From Lachnoanaerobaculum sp. ICM7 (lineage in GTDB: Bacteria; Bacillota; Clostridia; Lachnospirales; Lachnospiraceae): 64,000 nt of DNA. Position numbers and translations under genes: made by a program. The notes beneath the pieces were generated by a model, which was not told the origin of the DNA, searched no databases, and was given only the letters and a program-made list of their open reading frames with translations. Location of the stretch: positions 96,874 to 160,873 of the forward strand of contig NZ_ALJL01000021.1 of the NCBI RefSeq assembly GCF_000287675.1. Direction: 5' to 3'. Of the stretch, positions 1-8,170 are shown piece after piece (the stretch's first letter is position 1; every line of letters starts with the position of its first letter).

Positions 1-313
1 CCTTGGTAAGTATAGGTATATTCATGGATGAAAGCACATCCTTTATAAGCGGAACCTGCTCTCTGAGTTCATCAGGCATTGACTTTCTTGTGCCTTTATA
101 TTCCGCATATGCCTTATGTCTAAATGTCGGGGCAGACAAGTCAAAAGCGACTGCTATATAATCAGCCGCCTCCTCGTCCAAAATCTTGAACATGATATTT
201 AAAAAACCGTAAACCGCATTTGTATGTAATCCTTGTGAGTTTGAAAGCTCAGGAACTCCGTAAAATGCTCTGTTTAAAATACTATGTCCGTCTATCAGAA
301 CTAATTTCTTCAT
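1..313 (-). CDS. polA: DNA polymerase I, N-terminal part (runs off the window)
   Basis: The first 104 residues of a minus-strand gene are present; the rest lies left of base 1. The start MKKLVLIDGHSILNRAFYG and later AFDLSAPTFRHK and EYKGTRKSMPDEL are typical of the 5'-3' exonuclease (FEN-like) domain at the N-terminus of PolA, with the metal-binding aspartates of LIDG and FDL. The enzyme replaces RNA primers and fills repair gaps. The ATG at 313 follows a purine-rich ribosome site (AGGAGATATATG). It lies 10 bases after the zinc-finger membrane protein gene, so it is probably the distal gene of the operon starting at 2426. Whether the polymerase domain is intact cannot be seen. Confidence 0.9.
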   Translation of the reverse strand, partial: MKKLVLIDGHSILNRAFYGVPELSNSQGLHTNAVYGFLNIMFKILDEEAADYIAVAFDLSAPTFRHKAYAEYKGTRKSMPDELREQVPLIKDVLSSMNIPILTK

Positions 314-323
314 ATATCTCCTA

Positions 324-659
324 CTAAAAGAACCAAATTCGTAATTGCATCATGGCAATAATAAACACTCCGAAAAACATCAGTGTATTTATGGAATACT
401 TAAGCACCCTACCTATGAATAATATAAAAATCTTCTGGTAGGCCTCTCTTATATGGCTGTTTAGAGCTGCAGTCAGATTGTAATCGATATCTTCGCCATC
501 CGACTTATCCAGGCCCACATCAACAATATAATAGATTTCCAGCTCATCCATACATGCTTTGCAACCCCTTACATGTTGCAAAAAATCTCTTGTTTCTTCC
601 ATTGAAAGCTCATCATGTATAAAGGGTATGATGAGCTTTCTGGCTTCTCTGCAAGTCAT
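324..659 (-). CDS. Small zinc-finger (zf-HC2-like) membrane protein, possible anti-sigma factor
   Basis: A 111-residue protein. Residues about 29-36 (HVRGCKAC), with an upstream Cys in MTCREA, form the H-x3-C-x2-C pattern of the zf-HC2 anti-sigma zinc finger. A single hydrophobic helix near residues 92-108 (NTLMFFGVFIIAMMQL) would place the finger in the cytosol and the tail at the membrane. Its start lies one base from the mgsA stop, so the two are probably translationally coupled. No sigma factor gene is adjacent, which anti-sigma proteins usually have, so the partner is unknown. The fold call is reasonable; the anti-sigma role is an inference. Confidence 0.55.
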   Translation of the reverse strand: MTCREARKLIIPFIHDELSMEETRDFLQHVRGCKACMDELEIYYIVDVGLDKSDGEDIDYNLTAALNSHIREAYQKIFILFIGRVLKYSINTLMFFGVFIIAMMQLRIWFF

Positions 660-660
660 T

Positions 661-1137
661 TTATGACATTTCCTTAACCCTTTGTGAAACGTTCTCTTTG
701 AAGTTTATAACATCATGATCGTATTCGGTATCCATAAGTGATGATGTTATTATAAAGTCCGCACTGGATTTGTTTATAGCCATAGGTACATCATATACCT
801 GAACTATACGAAGCAGTGCCTTCACATCAGGGTCATGAGGTGCCGCAGTAAGCGGATCGGTAAAGAATATAACAAAGTCAATCTTTCCCTCCACTATTCT
901 TGCACCTATCTGCTGGTCTCCACCAAGGGGACCTGAATTGTATCCCTTTACTGTAAGACCTGTTTTTTCGGTTATAAGTCTGGCTGTAGTACCTGTTCCG
1001 TATAATTTATGCTTAGCCAAAACATCCTTATGTTCTTCACACCAGTTTATAATATCAGGCTTTTTGCCGTCATGTGCAATCAATGCAATATTTTTCTCTT
1101 TTGGTATCGTAAGTGTTACTTTATCTATATTATTCAT
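661..1137 (-). CDS. mgsA: Methylglyoxal synthase
   Basis: Converts dihydroxyacetone phosphate to methylglyoxal and phosphate in the cytosol, a bypass of lower glycolysis when phosphate is short. Family motifs are clear: IALIAHDGKKPDI, LYGTGTTARLI, GYNSGPLGGDQQIGARI with the catalytic Asp, and DFVIFFTDPLTAAPHDPDVKALL. The open frame extends upstream to 1170, but the ATG at 1137 (MNNIDKV) has the better ribosome site (GGAGAT) and does not overlap the upstream gene. The product is about 158 residues, normal for the family. It lies between an SPFH protein and a zinc-finger membrane protein. Confidence 0.93.
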   Translation of the reverse strand: MNNIDKVTLTIPKEKNIALIAHDGKKPDIINWCEEHKDVLAKHKLYGTGTTARLITEKTGLTVKGYNSGPLGGDQQIGARIVEGKIDFVIFFTDPLTAAPHDPDVKALLRIVQVYDVPMAINKSSADFIITSSLMDTEYDHDVINFKENVSQRVKEMS

Positions 1138-1151
1138 AATATCTCCATTCT

Positions 1152-2426
1152 TTAGAACGGTTTTCCACACTCAGGACAGAATTTCGGCGGATTGCTCGGA
1201 TCGTTTGGAGTATATCCGCAAGCTGAGCAATGAATTGAAGCCGCCACAGGCTTCGGCTCTCCGCATTCGGAGCAAAACTTTCCGGTATTGTTTCCATGTC
1301 CGTGACTGCAGGTCCATGTGGTTGCCGCCTGCTGAGTACTGCCCTGCTGAGATACTCCGTTTTGCTGCATGGTATTTGCCTGCCCGGCCTGATTCATCTG
1401 CTGCCTGGCCTTATCATCTGCAGCCATCTGATAGAGCTGATTTGCATTTATTCCACCCATCTGGGCTGCCATATTCATGCCTGCAAATCCCATCATTGCA
1501 CCGCCTGAATTTTTTGCCGCATCTCTCATAGCATCAGCCTGAGCCAAAGTAAGATTTGCGGCTGCCATAGATGCATTCTGTAAAACAGCTGCTCTTTGCA
1601 TCTGCTTTATATCTTTTTCATCTTCCGGTGGAATGGATATTCCACTTATTGCAAATGAAACGATTTCAATTCCCAGTCTGTCTCCCCATTTGCTTGACAT
1701 TATACTGTTAAGTTCATCTGCAAGTTCCATAGCATGGTTTGGAATATCACTGTATCTTGATCCTATTCCTGAAAGTCTTCCAAATGCCGGCTGAAGTGAA
1801 TTCAAAAGATCCGCATTCATCTGGTCTAACATAGGTCCTTCAAGTCTATAATCACCGTCTACATTTCCTGATACATTTTGATAAAAAAGCAGAGGGTCTA
1901 CAACTTTAAAAGAGTAACTGCCATGACATCTGATTTTTGTCTCATAATCAAATCCGATATTTGAATCAACTATTCTATATGGTATCGGTGTTGAAGTCCC
2001 GAATTTAAATCCCGGTATCTCTTTTGTATTGATGTAATAGACTCTGCTGTCTCCTGTAGCACCACCGCCAAATACAAGTCTGTTCTTAAACTGTTCCCAG
2101 GTTCTTTTAACTGTCTCTTTCAGATTACCTGCAAAAATCGTAGGCTCTTCAGTGTTACTGTAAACATATTTTCCGGTTTCCGCACAGACATCCTTTACTC
2201 TTCCGTTTTCAACGACTATCATACACTGTCCGTCTGCCACTGCAATAATAGAACCGTCAGTAATAACATTATTCGTGGATTTATTATTTGAACCTCTTTG
2301 GTCCACTCTTTTTTTACCTTTTGTTACAATTATATCCCCTTCCAGCGAATCTTCATAGAAATAGTCTCTCCATGAATCTGCCAGTACGCCTCCTGCGGCA
2401 CCGCTTATAGCTGAAATAAGTCCCAT
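1152..2426 (-). CDS. SPFH-domain (YdjI-like) protein with C-terminal zinc ribbons
   Basis: A 424-residue protein. The N-terminal two thirds resemble the SPFH/prohibitin-like family called virion core protein or YdjI: residues about 30-270 include GSIIAVADGQCMIVVENGRV, RVYYINTKEIPGFKFGT, and LGIEIVSFAISGISIPPED followed by a helical stretch. Residues about 275-365 are Met/Gln/Ala-rich and low in complexity. The C-terminus carries two zinc ribbons, CSHGHG..KFCSECG and IHCSACGY..KFCPECGKPF. There is no signal peptide or clear transmembrane helix. In Bacillus the relative takes part in membrane-stress functions; the role here is not known. It is the first gene of the mgsA-polA run. Confidence 0.75.
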   Translation of the reverse strand: MGLISAISGAAGGVLADSWRDYFYEDSLEGDIIVTKGKKRVDQRGSNNKSTNNVITDGSIIAVADGQCMIVVENGRVKDVCAETGKYVYSNTEEPTIFAGNLKETVKRTWEQFKNRLVFGGGATGDSRVYYINTKEIPGFKFGTSTPIPYRIVDSNIGFDYETKIRCHGSYSFKVVDPLLFYQNVSGNVDGDYRLEGPMLDQMNADLLNSLQPAFGRLSGIGSRYSDIPNHAMELADELNSIMSSKWGDRLGIEIVSFAISGISIPPEDEKDIKQMQRAAVLQNASMAAANLTLAQADAMRDAAKNSGGAMMGFAGMNMAAQMGGINANQLYQMAADDKARQQMNQAGQANTMQQNGVSQQGSTQQAATTWTCSHGHGNNTGKFCSECGEPKPVAASIHCSACGYTPNDPSNPPKFCPECGKPF

Positions 2427-2618
2427 AGATTCTAACCTCCTGTTACGCTTAGTCTTTGAAGCAATAATAATGTAATTATATCAATTTTTTACAATCAATA
2501 CCAGTAAATCAATTCTTAAATATTTATAATCAAATAAAATTCACATACAACAGTAAAAAGAGGGTGTACAAATCTAAAAATTAGTATAAAATATAAGAAA
2601 AAGAAAAAGGAGATTCAC

Positions 2619-2987
2619 ATGAAAGTAATCGATACAAAAAATGCACCGGGTGCAATAGGACCATATTCACAGGGATTTATCACAAACGGACTTGTTTTCA
2701 CATCAGGACAGATTCCTGTAAATCCTGCTAACGGTGAGGTTCCTGAGGGAATCACAGCACAGACAGAGCAGAGCTGCAAGAATGTAGCCGCTATCTTGGA
2801 GGCTGCAGGTTCAGGAATGGACAAAGTTGTAAAGACAACATGTTTCCTTGCAGATATTGCTGATTTCGCTGCATTCAATGAAGTATATGCAAAGTATTTC
2901 ACATCAAAGCCTGCAAGAAGCTGCTTCGCTGTAAGAGATCTTCCAAAGGGAGTTCTTTGCGAAATCGAGTGCATCGCTGAGGCATAA
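2619..2987 (+). CDS. ridA: RidA/YjgF family enamine/imine deaminase
   Basis: A 122-residue protein matching the RidA family along its whole length: NAPGAIGPYSQG, FTSGQIPVNPANGEVPEGI, QTEQSCKNVAAILEAAG, KTTCFLADI and the C-terminal LPKGVLCEIECIA with the conserved Arg (VRDLPKG) and Glu. RidA hydrolyses reactive 2-aminoacrylate and other enamines made by PLP enzymes, which protects against amino-acid imbalance. The start has a strong ribosome site (AAAGGAG). The gene stands alone, divergent from the SPFH gene, with a good terminator after it. Confidence 0.94.
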   Translation: MKVIDTKNAPGAIGPYSQGFITNGLVFTSGQIPVNPANGEVPEGITAQTEQSCKNVAAILEAAGSGMDKVVKTTCFLADIADFAAFNEVYAKYFTSKPARSCFAVRDLPKGVLCEIECIAEA

Positions 2988-3006
2988 AATAAAATATTTT
3001 AATTAT

Positions 3007-3042
3007 AAATCGGCTCTTTCTTGTGAAGAGTCGATTTTTTTA
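3007..3042 (+). terminator. Intrinsic terminator after ridA
   Basis: A hairpin with arms AAATCGGCTCTT and AAGAGTCGATTT (one G-T pair, short loop) is followed directly by a run of T. It lies 20 bases after the ridA stop. Confidence 0.85.
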
Positions 3043-3083
3043 TAAATTTTATCTCCTTTTTTGCGAATAATTCTCACTAAATA

Positions 3084-3113
3084 TTGTCTTTTATACAGCT
3101 TATATTGTATAAT
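3084..3113 (+). promoter_or_regulatory. Sigma-A-type promoter of the SH3-domain protein gene
   Basis: TTGTCT and TATAAT are separated by 18 bases. The predicted start of transcription leaves a leader of about 70 bases before the ATG at 3191. Confidence 0.6.
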
Positions 3114-3190
3114 AAAGCTAGGTTTCTGTGAGCTTTGTATTTGAACTTTTATTCACAGATATATAATCGATTTTATAGGAGGTTTACCTG

Positions 3191-4072
3191 ATGGCAAACT
3201 CAACCAACAATACTGCATGGCAGCAGATTCAAAACGGAGTTTATGATACCCAAAAGCTTTTGGCGGCTCAAGAGTATAACTTGTCAATGATTAAGGCAAA
3301 ACAGACTTTGGAAATCATAATAAAGCAACTCAGCGGTCGTGATGATGACGATGAGCAGAGTATTACCGATATTATAGATTCTTTGTATACAAGTAATGTT
3401 ATTTCATATGACTCATTTGAACATTATCATAAAATTCGTTCTATAGGAAATAAAGCGATACTTGAAAATAATAACGAGGAGTTTAATGCAACTTTTGCTT
3501 GTCAATTGCTCTCGGAGGAAGTACAGACATTTATAAATGAGTACTCTCCAAGAAAAACCCGTGTATCACCCGTGGTTACACCTATTAGAAATGACAGTTC
3601 TCAAAAAAGAGCAAGCAGTACAGGTACTGAGGGTTCTCAAAGAAGAAGAGTTGTAAAAAAATCTTCAAAGAACAAGAAAAAGCCTACAGTTAACACTGCA
3701 GACTTGACCAAGGTAATCATAGGATTTGTAATACTTATTGTTTTGATTCTTTTATTTAGATCACTTGTTCCTTCAAAGAAGAAAACCAATACAACAAATA
3801 CTACAACTACTACAGCCGTTTCATCAGACAGTACCGATACTTCAGAAACAAGTGCGGAGACTGCACCTGAGACTGCTGCAAGTGTTAAGTATGTTACAAC
3901 AGCAAGGTTACATGTTCGTTCTTCACCAAGCCTTGACGGAGACATACTTGCAACTTTAAATGTAGGTGTAAGTGTAGATTATGCAGGAGAACATGATTCA
4001 ACATGGTCTATTATCAATTATAACGGCGGACAGGCTTATGTAGCTACAGCTTATATTAAGCCGGCACAATAA
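3191..4072 (+). CDS. Single-pass membrane protein with extracellular SH3 domain
   Basis: A 293-residue protein with three parts. Residues 1-120 are predicted soluble and helical, recalling the DUF4145-type domain (QEYNLSMIKAKQTLEIII, then DIIDSLYTSNVISYDSFEHYHKIRSIGNKA). A basic linker (KKSSKNKKK) precedes one transmembrane helix at about 174-193. A Thr/Ser-rich spacer (TTTTTAVSSDSTDTSET) then leads to a bacterial SH3 domain at about 230-291 (TARLHVRSSPSLDGDILATLNVGVSVDYAG..YVATAYIKP). The basic side before the helix argues for a cytoplasmic N-terminus and an SH3 domain facing the wall. Function is unknown; linking a cytosolic event to peptidoglycan is plausible. The gene is monocistronic. 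Confidence 0.7.
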   Translation: MANSTNNTAWQQIQNGVYDTQKLLAAQEYNLSMIKAKQTLEIIIKQLSGRDDDDEQSITDIIDSLYTSNVISYDSFEHYHKIRSIGNKAILENNNEEFNATFACQLLSEEVQTFINEYSPRKTRVSPVVTPIRNDSSQKRASSTGTEGSQRRRVVKKSSKNKKKPTVNTADLTKVIIGFVILIVLILLFRSLVPSKKKTNTTNTTTTTAVSSDSTDTSETSAETAPETAASVKYVTTARLHVRSSPSLDGDILATLNVGVSVDYAGEHDSTWSIINYNGGQAYVATAYIKPAQ

Positions 4073-4103
4073 AACATTTATACTTAAATATAATATTTTA
4101 AAA

Positions 4104-4145
4104 TGAGGGTGCGACTTAAAGCTAAGTTACACCCTCACTCTTTAT
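4104..4145. terminator. Bidirectional terminator between the SH3 gene and moaC
   Basis: The hairpin TGAGGGTG...CACCCTCA has an inner ACTTA/TAAGT stem and is flanked by A-rich and T-rich sequence on the two sides. It can stop both converging transcripts. Confidence 0.75.
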
Positions 4146-4609
4146 TAAAAATAAAAGTCTCCGCTTTTTCCTCCGGTTTTCTCTAAAAGATGAATATCGC
4201 TTATACGCATTCTCTTATCAATAGCTTTACACATATCATATACGGTAAGCAGTGCAATATTTACCCCCATCAATGCTTCCATCTCCACACCTGTTTTACC
4301 GGTAGTCTTTGATTTTGAAAATACTATTATATCATTTCCTTCAATTTCAAAGGTTATCTTTGAACTTGTAAGATTTATATTATGACACATGGGAATAAGC
4401 TCTGAAGTTCTTTTTTGTCCCATAATGCCTGCAACCTGAGCCACCGTAAGTACATCACCTTTTTTTATCTTTTTACCCATCACCGCCTGCATGGCTTCAT
4501 CACAAAGAGTAATTCTTCCTGTTGCAATCGCAACTCTGTTTGTAATATCTTTATCTGAAACATCTACCATTACCGCATTTTTGTTATCATCAAAATGTGT
4601 AAATTCCAT
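4145..4609 (-). CDS. moaC: Cyclic pyranopterin monophosphate synthase
   Basis: MoaC acts with MoaA in the first step of molybdenum cofactor synthesis, turning the MoaA product into cyclic pyranopterin monophosphate. Family motifs: [47 protein letters not shown] with the conserved Lys and His, and [14 protein letters not shown] plus [10 protein letters not shown] near the C-terminus. The length of 154 residues is normal. It is the last gene of the eight-gene molybdenum operon, 12 bases after modC. Confidence 0.95.
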   Translation of the reverse strand: MEFTHFDDNKNAVMVDVSDKDITNRVAIATGRITLCDEAMQAVMGKKIKKGDVLTVAQVAGIMGQKRTSELIPMCHNINLTSSKITFEIEGNDIIVFSKSKTTGKTGVEMEALMGVNIALLTVYDMCKAIDKRMRISDIHLLEKTGGKSGDFYF

Positions 4610-4621
4610 ATCTTCTCCATT

Positions 4622-5653
4622 CTATTTCAATAATAATATATTTTCTTCATATATCTGTAGGAATTTGGGCAATCCCCTGCTGTCAATCTTTTCTTTTATA
4701 TCCTTTTGTACGAGCCAGGTAATGTCTGAACTTCCGTTTGTATACAGATAATAATTATCCTCAAATGGCAGCTTTGCCCTACTCTTTAATTTAAACTCTA
4801 TCAGATTATTACCGGTCTCTTCCCATACAGGCACGAACTCATGAGCTCTGATGCCTATGGCATTTATATCCTTTGGCAGCTCTTTTAAAAACTTAAACTT
4901 TATTCCCCAATCTATAGCCTCTATAGTATTATCTGAAATATACCTTATATCGGAAATATTTTTACAACCTGTAAGTATTGCCGTTATTTTTGTCTCAGGG
5001 TATTTAAATATTTTCTTTGTATTTCCAAGATTTGAAATTTTACCGGAATCAATTACCATCATACTGTCACAAAGTCTGTATACCTCATCTCTTGAGTGAG
5101 AAACAAATATTGCACTGCCTTCAAAGTCTTCCAAAATCTGTGCTATTTCTTCCTGTATATGATCTCTAAGATAAATATCAAGTGCAGAAAATGCCTCATC
5201 AAACAGTAATGCTTTCGGCTTTCTGATAAGTATCCTTGCCATTGCAACTCTTGCCGCCTGACCTCCGCTTATCTTATTCGGTTTCGAATCCTTTATCTTT
5301 GTGAGTTCAAACTTCTCAAGATACTTATCTGCATCAGCTCTCTCAGACTTACTGAGACCTATAACTATATTTTCATATACTGTAAGATTTGGGAAGAGTG
5401 CGTAGTTTTGAAAGCAATATCCTATATGTCTGTCCTTAGGTTTTATATCTATTTTTTTCTCAGAATCAAAAAGCAGTCGATCATCAAGTTTTATATAGCC
5501 TATATCAGGTTTTTCAATACCGGCAAGCATTTTTAAAATCATACTTTTTCCGGCTCCTGAACCACCAAGTATTCCTATTCTGTTTCTGTTCAGCTTACAT
5601 TCTATATCCAAAGTAAAATTATTAAGTTTCTTTTTTATATTTAATTCAAGCAT
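4622..5653 (-). CDS. modC: Molybdate ABC transporter ATP-binding protein
   Basis: A 343-residue ABC ATPase with Walker A GGSGAGKSM, Q-loop YCFQNYALFPNLTV, signature ISGGQAARVAMARIL, Walker B ALLFDEAFSALD and switch His in FVSHSRDEVYRL. The long C-terminal part (about 235-343) fits the MalK/ModC accessory region, though the molybdate-binding TOBE fold is not obvious. It powers ModB. Substrate assignment rests on ModA next door and on the cofactor genes around it. The start directly follows the modB stop with an AGAGGT ribosome site. Confidence 0.9.
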   Translation of the reverse strand: MLELNIKKKLNNFTLDIECKLNRNRIGILGGSGAGKSMILKMLAGIEKPDIGYIKLDDRLLFDSEKKIDIKPKDRHIGYCFQNYALFPNLTVYENIVIGLSKSERADADKYLEKFELTKIKDSKPNKISGGQAARVAMARILIRKPKALLFDEAFSALDIYLRDHIQEEIAQILEDFEGSAIFVSHSRDEVYRLCDSMMVIDSGKISNLGNTKKIFKYPETKITAILTGCKNISDIRYISDNTIEAIDWGIKFKFLKELPKDINAIGIRAHEFVPVWEETGNNLIEFKLKSRAKLPFEDNYYLYTNGSSDITWLVQKDIKEKIDSRGLPKFLQIYEENILLLK

Positions 5654-5654
5654 A

Positions 5655-6323
5655 CTACCTCTGTATATACTCCATCAAAAGCATTATTAAAAATGCGATA
5701 AACAGTACAATACCTACCCATATTCCGGCTTCAAGATAACTCTGATTTTGTACAAGATAAGCTATCTGCTGTGATATTGTGGAGGTTTTTCCCGATATAT
5801 TACCGGCAAGCATGGATGTAGCACCATACTCCCCTATCGCTCTTGCAAAGCTTAAAATCGCACCCGAAAAAAGTGACGGTGATGTTATAGGACATACCAC
5901 TTTAAAGAAGATCTGAAACTCCGACAGCCCCAAAGTTCTGCCTGCATATATAAGATTCTTATCCAGCTGTAAAAAAGCCGACTTGGCATTTTTATACATT
6001 AGCGGAAAAGCTATAATGAATGCCGCCAGTACACAACCTATAAAGCTTTGTACTATTTTTATATGAAAATTACTGTATAAAAAGATGCCTACCGGTCTTC
6101 TTCGGCTAAATATAAGAAGCAGGAAAAATCCCACTACTGTAGGCGGAAGTACCATGGGCAATGTAAGTATGCTGTCAAATATCGCCATTATCCTTTTGTT
6201 CATGTAAAGACTGACATAGGCAAGTCCCACACCCAGAAAAAAACATATTATTGTAGAAAGAAGCCCTATTTTTAGAGTTATAAAAAAAGGGCTCCAGTCT
6301 AAATGTGCTAAAACATTATTCAT
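5655..6323 (-). CDS. modB: Molybdate ABC transporter permease
   Basis: An integral membrane protein with about five helices, of the binding-protein-dependent permease family. The EAA-type loop is GRTLGLSEFQIFFKVVCPI; other marks are LPMVLPPTVVGFFLL and SFARAIGEYGATSMLAGN, which are highly typical of ModB. The open frame can be read from a TTG at 6338, but the ATG at 6323 overlaps the modA stop by 8 bases, the usual coupled arrangement in such operons. I chose that start. Confidence 0.92.
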   Translation of the reverse strand: MNNVLAHLDWSPFFITLKIGLLSTIICFFLGVGLAYVSLYMNKRIMAIFDSILTLPMVLPPTVVGFFLLLIFSRRRPVGIFLYSNFHIKIVQSFIGCVLAAFIIAFPLMYKNAKSAFLQLDKNLIYAGRTLGLSEFQIFFKVVCPITSPSLFSGAILSFARAIGEYGATSMLAGNISGKTSTISQQIAYLVQNQSYLEAGIWVGIVLFIAFLIMLLMEYIQR

Positions 6324-7221
6324 ATAAATATTTTTCAAATACTTTCTTTACATCATCTGACTTTAAGTAATCATAGAACTTGTCGGCTTCGGCACTTATC
6401 TTCTCATCAGCTTCGTCATTGTTTACTCTTGCTATAGGATATGTAATTTTTCCGGTGAGGCTCTCATCTATCTTTTCAATGATCTGAACATCATCTTTTC
6501 CATAAGTATCTGTAACATATACAAATCCTACTTCACCAAATCCCTCTACAACAGATAAAAGTGTTTTTGTAACATTAGAGTTTTCAATCACTTCAAGTCC
6601 AAGCTTTTCCTGAAGCTCGGCACCTGTGCTTTCCTTGCTGATACCAAGGTCAGGATAAGCCTTTGAAAGCGCCTCTCTTGCATATGCACCTGCAGGAACG
6701 CCGGTTTCACCGATTGATATTGACTTGGCATCCTTTATATTGGCAATGCCTGTAACCTTGGTCTCTGAGTTCTTAGGAGCAACTATACAAAGCTTATTGT
6801 GAAGCAGATCAACATCTGTACCTTCTTTGATAAATCCGCCTTCTTTTAACTTCTCCATCTGCTTCTTTCCGGCACTGAAGAAAATATCACATGCAAACCC
6901 TTCTTCAATCTGAGTCTGAAGTTTACCTGATGAATCTGTATTTAAAGCAATCTTTACATCAGGATTAGCCTTATTGTACTCTGTAATGATTTCTTCCATT
7001 GCAGATTTTAATGATGCTGCCGCAAATACATTGATTGCTGATGCATCTGCTGTGTTCTCGGCTTTTGTTGTTTCTTCACTTGCCTTAGTCTCTTCTGCTT
7101 TTGACTCTGCTGTTGTTGTGGTTTCAGGCGCTGTGGTTTCTGCGGCCTTTTGTCCGCCACAACCTACTAATGTCAATGCTGCAACTACACTAAACACCTT
7201 ACAAATATTCTTTAATCTCAT
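6316..7221 (-). CDS. modA: Molybdate-binding lipoprotein
   Basis: A 301-residue secreted binding protein. The signal sequence ends in the lipobox LVGCG near residues 18-22, followed by a Thr/Glu/Ala-rich spacer to about residue 62. The mature domain starts INVFAAASLKSAMEEIITEYNKANPDVKIALNTDSSGKLQTQIEEG, the ModA signature, and later has CDIFFSAGKKQMEKL and GEVGFVYVTDTYG. It is lipid-anchored outside the membrane and delivers molybdate (perhaps tungstate) to ModBC. It sits inside the molybdenum operon. Confidence 0.94.
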   Translation of the reverse strand: MRLKNICKVFSVVAALTLVGCGGQKAAETTAPETTTTAESKAEETKASEETTKAENTADASAINVFAAASLKSAMEEIITEYNKANPDVKIALNTDSSGKLQTQIEEGFACDIFFSAGKKQMEKLKEGGFIKEGTDVDLLHNKLCIVAPKNSETKVTGIANIKDAKSISIGETGVPAGAYAREALSKAYPDLGISKESTGAELQEKLGLEVIENSNVTKTLLSVVEGFGEVGFVYVTDTYGKDDVQIIEKIDESLTGKITYPIARVNNDEADEKISAEADKFYDYLKSDDVKKVFEKYLYE

Positions 7222-7240
7222 AACTGTCTCCCTTTTATCT

Positions 7241-8170
7241 TTAATTTGTCTCTCTACCGCTTAATATTCCAAGTCCATGCTTTAGCGGTGTCATTATATA
7301 TTCAATATTCTCTTTACAAGCCTTCGGACTGCCCGGTAAATTTATTATCAGAGTATTTCCTCTTATACCTGCAGTTTGGCGACTTAACATAGCCTTCGGT
7401 GTGATTGTAAGAGAATAGGCTCTAAGCGCCTCTCCTATACCGGGTACTTCTCTTTCCACAACCTGCTTTGTTGCTTCCGGAGTAACATCTCTTTTTGAAA
7501 ATCCTGTACCACCTGTAGTAAATACTAAATCCACCTGTCTTTGATCACTGAAATACAACAGTTTTTTTGCTATTTGGCCTTTCTCATCCGGAACTATAAT
7601 ATAATCAACTACCTCCATTCCGGCAGCTTCCACCAATTCCTTTATCACAGGACCTGATTTATCCTCATATTCCCCCTTTGAAGCTCTGTCAGAAACGGTA
7701 ATTATACCCACTCTGTACGGACCTTCTTCTTTTTCAATAACTTTTATACTCTCTCCCTTTTGTACAACTCCCCCCTTTAATACTTCCGCAAATATGCCTT
7801 CTCTTGGCATAATGCAGTCCCCCATTTTTTTATATATATTGCAGTGACTGTGACATTCCTTGCCTATCTGTGTAACTTTTAGCTTTGCCTCTCCTATTTC
7901 AAGTACAGTTCCCACAGGCAGACTTCTAAGGTCTACGCCACCCACAATTATATTCTCACCAAATGCTCCGAAATCTACTTCGGCGCCTTTTTTTCTGAAA
8001 GCATCTATTTTTTCAAATGCCAATAAACTGACCTGTCTATGCCATTTTCCCGCATGTGCATCTCCCTCGATGCCCCAATCTTCTTTTAATACAATTTTTT
8101 CTACTTCTTTTTTCTCAGTGCCTTTTTTCTCACTGATACATACTGCTAAAACTTCTATATTATTTTCCAT
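7241..8170 (-). CDS. MOSC domain - MogA/MoaB fusion protein
   Basis: A 309-residue fusion. Residues about 1-145 are a MOSC domain (WGIEGDAHAGKWHRQVSLLA, GENIIVGGVDLRSLPVGTVL, and CHSHCNIYKKMGDCIMPREGIFAEV with the conserved Cys). Residues about 150-305 are a MogA/MoaB molybdopterin adenylyltransferase (RVGIITVSDRASKGEYEDKSGPVI, LVFTTGGTGFSKRDVTPEAT, LIINLPGSPKACKENIEYI). The MogA part adenylylates molybdopterin before Mo insertion; MOSC domains bind or sulfurate Mo cofactors. The fusion suggests late cofactor steps are coupled. Its ATG overlaps the moaA stop by one base (TAATG). Confidence 0.9.
   Translation of the reverse strand: MENNIEVLAVCISEKKGTEKKEVEKIVLKEDWGIEGDAHAGKWHRQVSLLAFEKIDAFRKKGAEVDFGAFGENIIVGGVDLRSLPVGTVLEIGEAKLKVTQIGKECHSHCNIYKKMGDCIMPREGIFAEVLKGGVVQKGESIKVIEKEEGPYRVGIITVSDRASKGEYEDKSGPVIKELVEAAGMEVVDYIIVPDEKGQIAKKLLYFSDQRQVDLVFTTGGTGFSKRDVTPEATKQVVEREVPGIGEALRAYSLTITPKAMLSRQTAGIRGNTLIINLPGSPKACKENIEYIMTPLKHGLGILSGRETN

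Noticed and set aside
938..1531. 197-codon plus-strand ORF
   Set aside because: It lies antisense to mgsA and the SPFH gene, both with clear family motifs; no ribosome site and no recognisable protein.
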